Source: CAWGUU01 sp963825765
GTDB lineage: Bacteria > Actinomycetota > Acidimicrobiia > Acidimicrobiales > AC-14
Assembly (NCBI GenBank): GCA_963825765.1
Contig: CAWGUU010000023.1
Span: 1-64,000 of the forward strand
Direction: 5' to 3'
Length of the DNA stretch: 64,000 bases
The notes below the pieces were generated by a model that was given only the letters and a program-made list of their open reading frames with translations, ran no database searches and was not told where the DNA came from. This document shows, piece by piece, positions 1 through 8,209 of this stretch. Each line of letters begins with the position of its first letter. Position 1 is the stretch's first letter. A program made the position numbers and the translations under genes.

Positions 1-42
1 GCAAAGCCCTGTACAGCGGTTCGATTCCGCTCGCCGCCTCCA
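1..42 (+). tRNA. tRNA-Cys(GCA), 3' part only (5' half lies outside the window)
   Basis: The window opens at the anticodon. GCA at 1-3 is followed by AA, the anticodon-stem strand (6-10), a short variable region, a T-arm with stem AGCGG/CCGCT around the loop TTCGATT (15-31), an acceptor strand CGCCGCC (32-38), discriminator T (39) and encoded CCA (40-42). Anticodon GCA and discriminator U73 are both diagnostic of tRNA-Cys. The partner 5' strand should read GGCGGCG just upstream. A degenerate copy of this 3' end occurs at 1800, so the gene looks like an integration target. Confidence 0.85.
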
Positions 43-285
43 TCAAGTTGTCCCTGGTCACGAGCGGTGCACAGGGCTTGTTTCGCTTGCTCGCCTGAAC
101 GCCATCCTGCGCCCCTGGATCGCGTCCAGGCGGGCGCGCTCCGAGTAGTACATGGTCCAGCCGCCTTCGTCGAGTGTGTGCACGTCGCTCCGCTGGAACC
201 CGACGTCGAACGAGTACGACGAGGTCTGAATGCCGAGGCGCTCAGTTGCGGCGACGAGACGGTCTGAGCACGTAGGCGACGAGGC

Positions 286-510
286 TCATCCCGCGGATGG
301 CACTTCGACGATCGTCGTTCCAGAGGACGTTGGCGGCGGTACGGGCTCGCCGGCCTCTCGCATGCCCTCGATGTGGAACTCGATCGCTTCGCGGATCAGC
401 CGCTCGACCTCGGCGACGCTCGTGCCGGCTGCAACGCAGCCCGGCAGTTCCGGCACGTAGGCGGAGAACGAGTCGCCCTCGCCTTCGATGATCACCGCGT
501 ATCCGGTCAT
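286..510 (-). CDS. hicB: HicB-family antitoxin
   Basis: This 74-aa protein has the HicB N-terminal fold signature: a Tyr-rich start (MTGYAVIIEGEGDSF), the core SAYVPELPGCVAAG and the helix EVERLIREAIEFHIEGM. HicB proteins neutralise the HicA mRNA interferase and usually repress their own operon. No C-terminal DNA-binding domain is present, so this is the short form. It overlaps hicA by four bases (ATGA), in the order hicA then hicB. The pair sits between the two tRNA-Cys-derived repeats, which suggests arrival with, or stabilisation of, an integrated element. The family call is firm; activity is inferred. Confidence 0.88.
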   Translation of the reverse strand: MTGYAVIIEGEGDSFSAYVPELPGCVAAGTSVAEVERLIREAIEFHIEGMREAGEPVPPPTSSGTTIVEVPSAG

Positions 511-704
511 CGCGTCGGTCCCTTCAGTCCGGCCTGGCGCATCACGTTGGCAAGCGTTCCAGGCCGGATCTCCGCTCCGAGATTACCGGCCACCGTCACT
601 CGACCCGGCTTGATGGCATGGATGAACTGACGGTGGCTCCCGCGTTGCCGCGACTGCACCCACCCGTCAGCCTCGATCAGCTTGATCACTTCGCGGACGT
701 TCAT
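507..704 (-). CDS. hicA: HicA-family toxin (mRNA interferase)
   Basis: The 65-aa product matches HicA (YcfA-like) in length and layout: an N-terminal helix REVIKLIEADGW, the strand with the catalytic His in RGSHRQFIH (near residue 24), and a C-terminal LANVMRQAGLK helix. HicA cleaves mRNA when not bound by HicB. Its ATG overlaps the stop of the integrase-like fragment upstream by four bases and its own end overlaps hicB, so the three ORFs form one translationally coupled unit. No inactivating change is visible. Confidence 0.87.
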   Translation of the reverse strand: MNVREVIKLIEADGWVQSRQRGSHRQFIHAIKPGRVTVAGNLGAEIRPGTLANVMRQAGLKGPTR

Positions 705-931
705 GGCTCGGGGATCGTTTGGTCGAGGTGCGCCGCGATCTCGAGCTTCTCGCGCCCTCGACGTGGATCACCGACGGGTCCGGTGAGTCGCTCGGCCCCG
801 ATCTGCCGCACGCGGTTCTCGGCGTCCTGGCGGCGCTTGAACGTCTCCTCGTCCGCTCGGCCACCGGGGCGGTAGCGAGCGTCGTCGCGGGCCTCTCCGG
901 CCGCAGTGAGGCGCTTCGAGATCGAAGCCAT
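701..931 (-). pseudogene. Integrase (tyrosine recombinase) N-terminal fragment
   Basis: The 76-aa ORF begins MASISKRLTAAGEARDDARY and continues with ETFKRRQDAENRVRQI, then a DPRRGRE stretch. This is the usual opening of actinobacterial and phage tyrosine recombinases (the arm-binding domain followed by a linker). It stops after about 76 codons, so the core-binding and catalytic domains (R...HxxR...Y) are absent and no continuation is seen nearby. The remnant supports a mobile origin for this segment. It could also be a short expressed protein, because its stop overlaps the hicA start as ATGA. Confidence 0.65.
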
Positions 932-1171
932 CCATCAGTCCTTCGTGAGATCGATGAAGGGCAGCGGAGGCTGCGAGGCGCTTGTCGCATCGTACTCGGG
1001 GGTGGTGACAGCAACGCCTCGACACTCCGGCGTCATGGCGACGAGCGGCACCAGAGCGGCCCGCCCGATGTTGCACGACCGGGAGCTGGCCGCGGTGATC
1101 AGCTCGTACGCCTTCGTCCGCCCGACTCAGGGCATCGCCGCCGCCTCTCGACCGGCAAGTACCGTCGGATC

Positions 1172-1663
1172 GTGAGCGCCTGGTTTGAGGAGCACGTCGT
1201 CACGGTGATCAACGACGTTCTGTCATCGGTGGCCGTGGGAGGCGAGGTAGACGACCAACACCGATGCGACAAGCTCGCCATCGGTATCGAGGGCATGTTC
1301 CGACAGGAGGTCGAGGCGCAGTACCCCGCATGGCCTCCTCAGTCGACAACCGACGGCACGAGAGTCGATCTCTGCGTTCGGTCCAGCGAGGACACGCTCG
1401 ATGTAGCAGGCGTGACATGGATCGACTTCGACGGATCGGTGTTCCCGTTTCGTGCTGAGATGAGGCGAGCAGCGGACGGCACGGTCTCGGTTGCTGCCTA
1501 CATCGGCGAGGTGGATCAGCGCACCGGGGCACCTCCGCGCATGCCGCGTGGGACGCTTGTCCTGCCGGCCCGCGACGAGGATGGGGCGAATCCAGTCGCG
1601 GAACTCATCGTGGGCAGACGGCAGAATCCAATCACGTGGACGAGGGTCTTCGAGGTGGCGTAG
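1172..1663 (+). CDS. Hypothetical protein in the tRNA-Cys-flanked segment
   Basis: A 163-aa reading frame from GTG at 1172. The frame is open further upstream (to 719), but that part is antisense to the integrase fragment and reads as low-complexity Arg/Gly sequence, so the later GTG is preferred. From 1172 the translation looks like a soluble globular protein: helical AWFEEHVVTVINDVLSS, then VDLCVRSSEDTLDVAGVTWIDFDGS and alternating strands with ITWTRVFEV at the end. I recognise no family. It may be cargo of the integrated element. Confidence 0.5.
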   Translation: MSAWFEEHVVTVINDVLSSVAVGGEVDDQHRCDKLAIGIEGMFRQEVEAQYPAWPPQSTTDGTRVDLCVRSSEDTLDVAGVTWIDFDGSVFPFRAEMRRAADGTVSVAAYIGEVDQRTGAPPRMPRGTLVLPARDEDGANPVAELIVGRRQNPITWTRVFEVA

Positions 1664-1799
1664 CGATGATGGCGCAGTCCGCATCCCGCGCCCATCCCGC
1701 GGTCGCACGCATTCACCGCTGTTCGGCGAAGTCCGCACACTCGCTCTGACCGGTAGGTTCTTTGGGCCGGCGTCCGCGAGGATCCGGCCTGAAGAACCC

Positions 1800-1875
1800 G
1801 CAAAGCCCTGTACAGCGATCCCGCTCGCCGCCACCTCGCTCCGACCAGGAGGGATCCCTGGTCAGGGGCTGTTTC
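1800..1875 (+). repeat. Degenerate direct copy of the tRNA-Cys 3' end and flank (attachment-site-like)
   Basis: Bases 1800-1817 repeat 1-18 exactly (GCAAAGCCCTGTACAGCG). After a 5-base gap in the T-loop the match resumes through CCGCTCGCCGCC (1821-1832 versus 27-38). The flank TCCCTGGTCA (51-60 and 1855-1864) and a GGGCT(T)GTTTC stretch (74-84 and 1866-1875) are also repeated in order. The second copy cannot fold as a tRNA. A hairpin GACCAGG/CCTGGTC (1843-1863) lies in it. The pair is what integration at a tRNA 3' end leaves behind, here eroded. Confidence 0.7.
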
Positions 1876-2500
1876 TGTCGACGAAGCAGTGGAGCTGCTC
1901 CTGCCAACTCTTGACCTCTTGCCGGAGTCGCTCGACGTCCTCGGCGGGGAGTCGGAAGCTGGCAGCCGGCAGGCGATCGAAGCGACCGAGCTGCTCGGCC
2001 AACACGTTCCGGTCGAACCCCCGATCCTTTTCCGGCGCCAACTGACACAGATGCTCGAGTCCCCAGTGATCGACTACCGCGGCGAGTCCACGAAGTCGCG
2101 GGGCTCGGCCCGGTCGAACAGGGCGAGGACCTTGTCCACGGCCAGCTCCTCGCCGGCCAGGGCGAGGCCGAAGGGCGTCCGCTCCGGCGGTAGCAATCGG
2201 AAATCGCTGGCCAGGTCGACCTCGGTCGCGGCTTCTCCATCGGTCACGAGCAGGCGGGCGAATCCCTCGGTAATCCTGACGGTGTCGACCTGGAGGCCGG
2301 CGTCGCGCAGGTCCCGCTCCAAGACTGGAAGCAGCTCGAGCACCTGCTCGGGGCGTGTGCCGAAGTAGTCGAGATCGCGGGTCGTACGGTTCCACATCAC
2401 CTCGGGCGACGAGCGCGCCGCCACCCGCCAGGACGAACCCGGAGGACTCGACGAGGTCCGCGACCAGCAGGGCGACCCTTTGCTGCAGCGCGCTCAGCAC
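1862..2500 (-). pseudogene. AbiEii-like nucleotidyltransferase, frame-disrupted
   Basis: Read across frames, the product is a roughly 212-aa AbiEii/MenT-type nucleotidyltransferase: LSALQQRVALLVADLVESSG, the Gly-rich AGGGALVARGDV, then NRTTRDLDYFG with the Asp-x-Asp-type motif, and a C-terminal LAAVVDHWGLEHL. Continuity needs two shifts: one extra base near 2392 (a GG pair) and one missing base near 2085, which together restore the original frame. The GTG start overlaps the upstream gene by seven bases. AbiEii proteins are toxins of type IV toxin-antitoxin or phage-defence systems, normally paired with AbiEi; no AbiEi is visible. Likely inactive unless the indels are sequencing errors. Confidence 0.7.
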
Positions 2501-2835
2501 GACACGTCGATGCCATGGCGGCTGTACCAGTCCGCCCACGCCCGCCGGACACGCGGCGGCAACACCAAGGCTTCCCATCGGTCGGCGAGCACGACAACGT
2601 CGATGAATCGCCGCACGTCGTCATCGGTGCCCTCCCGTAGGACCATCTCGTAGACTCGGTCGCGCTCGACGGGGTCGTCGAGGTCGTAGGTCAGGGGCTC
2701 CTCGCCGCTCCACTCCACCCACAGCGGCAGTTGGACAAGGCCAGTCTCTTTGGCGAAGCGCGGATCGTCGACGTCGTCGGGCACTGAGACCGGTCGAGCG
2801 TCTGGCCCGAGGTTTCGGGACCGGCCGGATGTCAT
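2494..2835 (-). CDS. Hypothetical protein upstream of the AbiEii-like gene
   Basis: A 113-aa acidic protein (N-terminus MTSGRSRNLGPDARPVSVPD, then PLWVEWSGEEPLTYDL and a helical DDDVRRFIDVVVLADRWEAL, ending ADWYSRHGIDVSC). Its stop overlaps the AbiEii-like start, so the two were one operon. I recognise no domain. It lacks the winged-helix N-terminus of a classical AbiEi antitoxin, so it may be a different partner of the nucleotidyltransferase. Codon use is GC-rich and regular, as in a real gene. Confidence 0.7.
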   Translation of the reverse strand: MTSGRSRNLGPDARPVSVPDDVDDPRFAKETGLVQLPLWVEWSGEEPLTYDLDDPVERDRVYEMVLREGTDDDVRRFIDVVVLADRWEALVLPPRVRRAWADWYSRHGIDVSC

Positions 2836-3020
2836 GCATCAAGTTTACGAAGGGGTCCGCACGCTGCAGTGCGTTTTCGTCGGTGAGCCCGGGCTTCGGT
2901 CGGCGGAATTGTGCTCAAAGGTGGGCGGTGGGCGCGGGCGATCGTCCGAGTAGGCGATCTCGTGCGAAACGAACGAGTTCGGGAGTCGATCATCGCTCGG
3001 CGGCTACCGTCGGGGGCGCC

Positions 3021-3677
3021 ATGTCCCAGGTCCGTGTCCACAACTTCTCGATCTCCCTGGACGGGTTCGGGACGGGCGACGGCATCACGTTCGAAGCGCC
3101 GTTCGGTCACGCCGGGGAACGCCTGCACGAGTGGATGTTCGCCACCCGGTTTTGGCGGTCGATGGTCGGCGATCCCGGTGGCACTGCGGGCGTCGACCAC
3201 TCGTTCGCCGAACGCCATGCCCACGGCTTTGGCGCCGAGATCATGGGCCGAGGCAAGTTCGGCCCGCAGACCGGCCCCTTCACCGACGTCGGCACCGACG
3301 ACGAGTGGCGTGGCTGGTGGGGGCCCAACCCGCCGTTCCACACGCCGGTGTTCGTGCTCACGCACCACCCGCGCCCGTCGATCGAGATGGAGGGCGGCAC
3401 CGTGTTCCACTTCGTCGACGCCAACCCGCCCGAGGCACTCGACCTCGCGCGGGAGGCAGCGGGCGACCTCGACGTGCGCATCGGCGGTGGCCCGACCGTC
3501 GTCCGCGACTTCCTCGCCGCGGACCTCATCGACACGCTCCACGTCGTGCAGGTGCCGATCCTGCTCGGCCGCGGTGTTCGCCTGTGGGACGGCATCGAGG
3601 GCGTCGAGGAGCGCTACGAGATCGAGGCGGTCTCCTCACCCAGCGGTGTCACCCACGTGACCTTGACCCGTCGATAA
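3021..3677 (+). CDS. RibD C-terminal / dihydrofolate-reductase-like family protein
   Basis: This 218-aa protein has the RibD_C reductase fold: opening strand VRVHNFSISLDGFGTG, EIMGRGKFGP (the G-R-x-F/T motif of the family), TPVFVLTHHPRPS, then the NADPH-binding DVRIGGGPTVVRDFL and the late strand LHVVQVPILLGRGVRLWD. Members reduce pteridine- or pyrimidine-type substrates with NADPH, but these stand-alone actinobacterial paralogues have no defined substrate. ATG at 3021 was chosen because the family begins right there. It converges on the DUF899 gene. Confidence 0.85.
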   Translation: MSQVRVHNFSISLDGFGTGDGITFEAPFGHAGERLHEWMFATRFWRSMVGDPGGTAGVDHSFAERHAHGFGAEIMGRGKFGPQTGPFTDVGTDDEWRGWWGPNPPFHTPVFVLTHHPRPSIEMEGGTVFHFVDANPPEALDLAREAAGDLDVRIGGGPTVVRDFLAADLIDTLHVVQVPILLGRGVRLWDGIEGVEERYEIEAVSSPSGVTHVTLTRR

Positions 3678-3689
3678 TCGCCGACGGGT

Positions 3690-3745
3690 TCGGTCCATGT
3701 GTCCCGGTCGACGACCGGGGGGAGGGGCGTGGTGGTGTCGGTCAT
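3690..3745 (-). pseudogene. Possible truncated DUF899 start
   Basis: An ATG at 3745 opens MTDTTTPLPPVVDRDTWTEP, which resembles the N-terminus of many DUF899 proteins. After about 18 codons the frame runs antisense into the end of the RibD-like gene with no further similarity. It lies immediately downstream of a full DUF899 gene, so it may be a remnant of a tandem paralogue. Confidence 0.25.
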
Positions 3746-3773
3746 AGTGATCTCACTCGCCTCAGTGGCGGAG

Positions 3774-4520
3774 CTACCCGGTTTGTACGCCGACCCCGGT
3801 GACGCCCGGGCGCGTCCACTGGGGCATCGGTCGACCGCCGTTTCTGGGCCCCGTCGGCGCACCGTGCTCGTCGGTGCGCAAGACGGAGTGGGTCGGGAAC
3901 TGCGGCCACCCCTCGGGCGAGTCCTCCCACTCCTCCCGCCGTCCGTAGGCGGTCCTGTCGAGCAGCGCGAACGAGGGACTCATAACCTCGTCGCCCCGGC
4001 CGGTGGTCCAGTACGTCAGGTAGATCTGGTCCTCCCGCCGCAGGTAGCAGGAGATCCGGCCGGCGACGCCCACGGTGGGGTCGTCGAGGTGGGCGATGGA
4101 GTACCACGGCGCGGTGTAGCCCATGAAGTCGCGGAATGCCGCAAGCTCCTCGTAGGGCCCGTCGCCGAGGAAGGCAAAGGTGATCCCGTTGGCGTTGAGG
4201 TAGGCCGCGTCGGCGGCGTCCCCCATGTTCCAGGAGTTCCTGGTACAGCCCTCGCACTGCCACTCCCACGGCTCCCCGTCGTAGAACATGTGGCTGTAGA
4301 CGACCAGCTCGTCGCGCCCCTCGAAGATGTCGCCGAACGGGACCGGGCCGTCGGGGCCGACGACGGTGGTGTCGGGCGGCACCTCGGTCATGGGCAGCCG
4401 GCGCCGGGCCGCGGCGATGGCGTCGCCCTCGCGGGTGTGCGCCTTTTCGCGCTTGCGCAGCTCGAGGAGCTGTCGCTCGAAGTCGTCGTGGTCGGTGACG
4501 GTCGGGGCTGGCGTGGTCAT
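3774..4520 (-). CDS. DUF899 family thioredoxin-like protein
   Basis: 248 aa. The order of motifs fits DUF899: an N-terminal helical KREKAHTREGDAIAAARRRL, PMTEVPPD, FGDIFEGRDELVVYSHMFY, the Cys pair WQCEGCTRNSWNMGD, FLGDGPYEELAAFRDFMG, and a final SFALLDRTAYGRREEWEDSP. The fold is thioredoxin-like; the function of the family is not established, though the CxxC is consistent with redox or metal roles. It follows the frameshifted SCO-like gene on the same strand with a 140-bp gap. Confidence 0.88.
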   Translation of the reverse strand: MTTPAPTVTDHDDFERQLLELRKREKAHTREGDAIAAARRRLPMTEVPPDTTVVGPDGPVPFGDIFEGRDELVVYSHMFYDGEPWEWQCEGCTRNSWNMGDAADAAYLNANGITFAFLGDGPYEELAAFRDFMGYTAPWYSIAHLDDPTVGVAGRISCYLRREDQIYLTYWTTGRGDEVMSPSFALLDRTAYGRREEWEDSPEGWPQFPTHSVLRTDEHGAPTGPRNGGRPMPQWTRPGVTGVGVQTG

Positions 4521-4662
4521 GGTTTCTCTTTCAGTTGTCCTGGGAGGGGCTTCCCCCGTCTAACCGGTGTCAATTCTCCGATGGCCTGAGGACAACGGAC
4601 TCCCGCGCTCGACCTCGAGAACGCTGGCCTTGACGAGCCGCTCCCCCACGCCGCGCTGCCCG

Positions 4663-5821
4663 TCAGCCAGTCAGTGAGTCGGCGGATTCGCTGGAGGCAA
4701 CCAATGCCCTCGTGTGGCGGAGGACCTCCTCGGGGTCCCACTGGAGGCGGGCGAACGTCTCGGCGATCCGGCCTTCGTGGTCGAGGAGGAACAACTCGAT
4801 GCGGTGCCAGTTGACGAGGGCGGGCCCGTAGTTCACGCCCAGCCCGAAGAACTCCCGGAGGTCGTCGAAGTCCGACGTCGTCCGCAGGAAGCGCTGGTGC
4901 TCGGAGAACGTCACGCCACGGTTCTGCCCGTAGGCGAGCAGCCTGGCCGGCACGTCGAACCCCGGGTCGTAGGTGACGGCGGCGGTTCGCGACCCGTCCG
5001 TCCAGCCCCTCCCGCCGCAGCGATTCCTGGAGCCCGGCGAGCTTGGTGATCGTCAGCGAGCACTTGTTGGGGTTGTCGCACCGTGTGTAGAAGAACACGA
5101 CGATCGACGGCCTCCCGCTGAAGAAGTCGGCGAACGTCAGCAGCCGGCCGTCCTGGTCCTCCATCCGAACACTTCGAGGAACACCTTCCGCCCGACCGTT
5201 GTCCAGGTCGATGTGCCCGACGGGGGCGTCGGCCCCGGCTCCGTGGCAGCAGGCGTGGCCCCCCGTCCAGCCGGCCAGCACCGCGGTGAGCGTGGCCCGT
5301 GCCGCCACCGACAGGACGTTCCCGTCCTCGGCCAGTGCCTTCAACTCGGCCTCGGCGGTCCGCGCCTCGCCGCCGAGCCAGGCGAAGGTCTTCAGGATCT
5401 CCTCCATCGCCGTGGTTCGGCTGGGCAACGGCCACTGGGGCCGGTAGGTGTCGAACGACACCGCGTCGTCGTTGTACTTGATGTTCTCGATCGCCCTCAG
5501 CAGGAAGGGCACCGTCTCGCAGCCCGGCGCGTCGAGCCCCCGAACGGCCATGGCAGCGGCGGCGACGGTATAGGCCTGGCGCCCGTTCTGGAGCTCGTCC
5601 AGCACGTACGGGAGAGCGGCGGGGGGCAGTCCCACCCGCTCGAAGGCGGCGAGGATGTAGCCGCGCAGCCGTACCACCGCGCTCGTGCTGCGGCCCGAGT
5701 AGAGGGAGACCCGTTCCGGCAGCAGCGCGACCAGCGCGTCGCGGTCGGCTCGGCCCCGGAGCACCTCGTCCACCAGCTCGGCGACCTCGGCCTCCGGGGT
5801 GTCCTGGTTCATCGCCGACAC
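4663..5821 (-). pseudogene. HEAT-like plus SCO1/SenC-like redoxin protein, frameshifted
   Basis: The first 160 or so residues are helical and HEAT-like (LPYVLDELQNGRQAYTVAAAAMAVRGLD, split over two helices). They are followed by a Cys/His-rich GGHACCHGAG segment and a redoxin domain starting LLTFADFFSGRPSIVVFFYT. The redox motif is RCDNPNKC, a CX5C rather than the CX3C of SCO1. The frame breaks near 4975-4990; in another frame the domain resumes as VTYDPGFDVPARLLAYGQNRG and ends properly at 4663 with NWHRIELFLLDHEGRIAETF. SCO proteins handle copper or thiols. It is third in an operon with a tyrosinase and a HEAT protein, suggesting copper supply to the tyrosinase. Confidence 0.72.
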
Positions 5822-5833
5822 GCCGGCGGCCAG

Positions 5834-6811
5834 CTAGGTCGTGTGCTTCGAGATGTAGGCCGTCGTGGCCTGCTTCAGCTGCTTGGACGTGGACCCGGCT
5901 CGGAGGCGCTCGACCTCGCGGGCCAGCTCGTCGTCCTGGCTCAGGGCCGCCGGGTTGGCGAAGTAGGTGAGCGTGTTGAGCGACATGGCGCGCAGCTCGT
6001 CGTCCTCGCCGTCGTCCAGCAGGATTCGCCTGGCCTCGACCTCGAGCTCTTCGGGGTCCACCGATTGCAGGGCGATGGCGCTGACCCTCCGGACGTCGGG
6101 CTTCTCGGTCTCGTCCCTGAGGACGCCGAGCAGCAGCTCCGACGACGACGGGTCGGCGGCGAGGATGCGGAGCGCCTCCTTCTTGGCGGTGCGGTTCGGC
6201 GGGTCGGCGACGATGGCCTTGAGGAGGGGGAAGTAGTCGGCGTGGACGTCGTACCCCAGGAATTGGATCGCCTTCGCAGCAGGCACGAGGGCCTTGGACT
6301 CACCCTTCAGGCCCGCGACCAGGCGCCGCTGGACGTACTCGTCCTTCTCCCGCGCCAGGATTCCGATGGCCCGGCGGCGCAGCTGGGCGTCGGGGTCGTC
6401 GATGATCGAGCGCAGCGCCTCGAGGTAGTCCGGGCGTTTCGCCGGGAACAGCACGAACCGGAAGCTGATCTCCTGGAGCAGGCCCAGGACGGCAAACCGT
6501 AGGTCGATCGGCACCGCTCTGTCGCGCAGGATGTCGAGGAGCGCGTCGATCAGGTCGGGTCGTTCCTCGACGTGGGCGCTGATGACCTGGAGCGCGGCGG
6601 CGACGAGGTCCTCGCTGGCATTGGGGTCCCGCAGCACGGCCAGTGCGGCGTCGGCCTCGTCGCCGGCGTCGTCGCCACCCGCTGCGAACAGCCGGGCCGA
6701 GGACGAACCCGATCCCTGCAAAAGGTCGGTGAAGCTTGTCTCCGATTGAGCGGCCTGCTCGAGCTCCGCTTCGTACTGTCGGCGATATTCGGACACGTCC
6801 ATGGTGCTCAC
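5834..6811 (-). CDS. HEAT-repeat protein
   Basis: 325 aa built almost wholly of paired amphipathic helices of HEAT type, for example AALAVLRDPNASEDLVAAAL, LIDALLDILRDRAVPIDL, YLEALRSIIDDPDAQLRRRA and ELLLGVLRDETEKPDVRRVS. No signal peptide or membrane segment, so probably a cytoplasmic scaffold. GTG at 6811 lies four bases after the tyrosinase stop; ATG at 6802 is an alternative. Twelve bases separate it from the SCO-like gene. It could bridge the tyrosinase and the SCO-like protein, whose N-terminus is also HEAT-like; that is inference. Confidence 0.82.
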   Translation of the reverse strand: MSTMDVSEYRRQYEAELEQAAQSETSFTDLLQGSGSSSARLFAAGGDDAGDEADAALAVLRDPNASEDLVAAALQVISAHVEERPDLIDALLDILRDRAVPIDLRFAVLGLLQEISFRFVLFPAKRPDYLEALRSIIDDPDAQLRRRAIGILAREKDEYVQRRLVAGLKGESKALVPAAKAIQFLGYDVHADYFPLLKAIVADPPNRTAKKEALRILAADPSSSELLLGVLRDETEKPDVRRVSAIALQSVDPEELEVEARRILLDDGEDDELRAMSLNTLTYFANPAALSQDDELAREVERLRAGSTSKQLKQATTAYISKHTT

Positions 6812-6815
6812 CGCC

Positions 6816-8090
6816 TCATGGCGTTATGAACTCGAACGGGACATCATCGTAGTCGAACCCGAGGCGGCTCCCCGGGGTGAGCACGCCCTGGTAGTCGACC
6901 ATGGAGCCGACCGTCGGACGGAGCCCAGGCGCTCTGACCAGCGGCGACGGAGCCATCGTGCCTCCCGGGGCGGTGGACGGCCGAGGGGGCGTGACGACCT
7001 GGTTCCACGGCCACATCGTGTCCCGCAGATTGTGTCCCACCTGGGTGCTCCCGGGGTCCCCGGCCCTGCCCAGGGGGGTGAAGGTGCTCGCGTCTGTCAC
7101 GTCGAAACGGCGGTTGCGCCACTGCCATTTCGCCCACAATCGGTCGACGTTCGCATGGAGCATGAAGAAAAGCGGGTCCTTGGCCGCGGTCGGGATCTGC
7201 GAGATGGATCCCGTGAAGCCACGGTGTGCGGTGCCGTGCGGGTTGCCCTCCATGGCCCGAAAATTGGCATAGCGATTGCCCAGAGCGATCGTGGCGGCCT
7301 CGGTGATCACGCGCCCGCCGTCCCCTTCGGCAGCCTGGGTCCGGGTGTCGAAGAGCGGTCGGCGGTTGATCCCCGTGGACCCATCGGTGGCCCAGAACTG
7401 GAGCGGGTTGGACGCGCTGAACTGCACGGTGCCCGTGTTCGGATCCGGAACCCCCATGAAGTCCCGGTTGAAGACTCTCGGCGCCGGCTGGTCGAACCTC
7501 CAGTAGGGCAGCGTCACGCTGGGATCGATGAGCTGCAGCTCGCGCTCCAGGTCCAGCATGAAGGCGCGGTGCCAGGGGAGGAAGCCCGCTCGACCGTGGG
7601 CCTCGGGGTCTCCCGCCGAGGTGTGGACGTTGCGGAAGTCGGCGAACCTGCCCCGTCCGCGGTCGTTGAGGGTGGCGAAGGCGGCGATGAACCGGTTCCG
7701 CTCGGCGGTGGTGAGGCTGACCGCGTTCTTGCGGACCCGGACCATGATCGGCTTGGAGCCGAGGATCTGGTTGGTGGCGACGTTGACGACCTCGACCGTG
7801 GCGTCCCGATCGTCGATGCTCGGCCGCTGGAACCTGCCGGCGACGTGGAACCTCACCGACCTGCCGCTCACCGGCAGGGTGACCTCCAACGTGTCCGTGC
7901 CGGTGCCCGGGATGGAGCTGAAGAACACCACCTGGCCGCCCCTGGCGGTGTTCTGGTTTCGCAGTCGCACCCTGACCGGGCCGGTGGCTCCCGTGGTGTC
8001 GGAAAGCCGGATGGCGGAGGGCACCGGGGACCAGCCGATGAATCGGGCGTCGGGTCTTTCGTTGCCGTTGAGAGCGATTTCCGTTCTCAC
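6816..8090 (-). CDS. Tyrosinase-family type 3 copper protein
   Basis: A roughly 425-aa protein with an N-terminal beta-rich domain (about 130 residues) and a tyrosinase domain. CuA ligands are visible in FRNVHTSAG, EAHGRAGF and LPWHRAFMLDLERELQ. CuB ligands are in NPHGTAHRGF and FFMLHANVDRLW. All six His are kept. Such enzymes oxidise phenols to quinones. The GTG at 8090 has a GGGAG eight bases upstream; a GTG at 8162 in frame would add 24 residues of unlikely composition. No obvious Sec or Tat signal is seen. It heads the operon with the HEAT and SCO-like genes. Confidence 0.9.
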   Translation of the reverse strand: MRTEIALNGNERPDARFIGWSPVPSAIRLSDTTGATGPVRVRLRNQNTARGGQVVFFSSIPGTGTDTLEVTLPVSGRSVRFHVAGRFQRPSIDDRDATVEVVNVATNQILGSKPIMVRVRKNAVSLTTAERNRFIAAFATLNDRGRGRFADFRNVHTSAGDPEAHGRAGFLPWHRAFMLDLERELQLIDPSVTLPYWRFDQPAPRVFNRDFMGVPDPNTGTVQFSASNPLQFWATDGSTGINRRPLFDTRTQAAEGDGGRVITEAATIALGNRYANFRAMEGNPHGTAHRGFTGSISQIPTAAKDPLFFMLHANVDRLWAKWQWRNRRFDVTDASTFTPLGRAGDPGSTQVGHNLRDTMWPWNQVVTPPRPSTAPGGTMAPSPLVRAPGLRPTVGSMVDYQGVLTPGSRLGFDYDDVPFEFITP

Positions 8091-8209
8091 AAGGTCCACT
8101 CCCACCGGGACGGGGCCGATACGTCCTTGGCACCTCGGCGTCGCCCGGCCCGCCGTGGCCACCCCACTTTGGCGCCCTTCTCGTTGCTTCGCAACAGGAG
8201 GGCCGAGGG

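Noticed and set aside
1..42. 3' end of tmRNA (ssrA)
   Set aside because: The acceptor and T-arm could suggest tmRNA, but GCA followed by AA, the stem strand and discriminator T match tRNA-Cys.
1843..1863. Intrinsic terminator as a separate feature
   Set aside because: The hairpin has no T-run and lies inside the repeated tRNA flank; it is described with the repeat instead.
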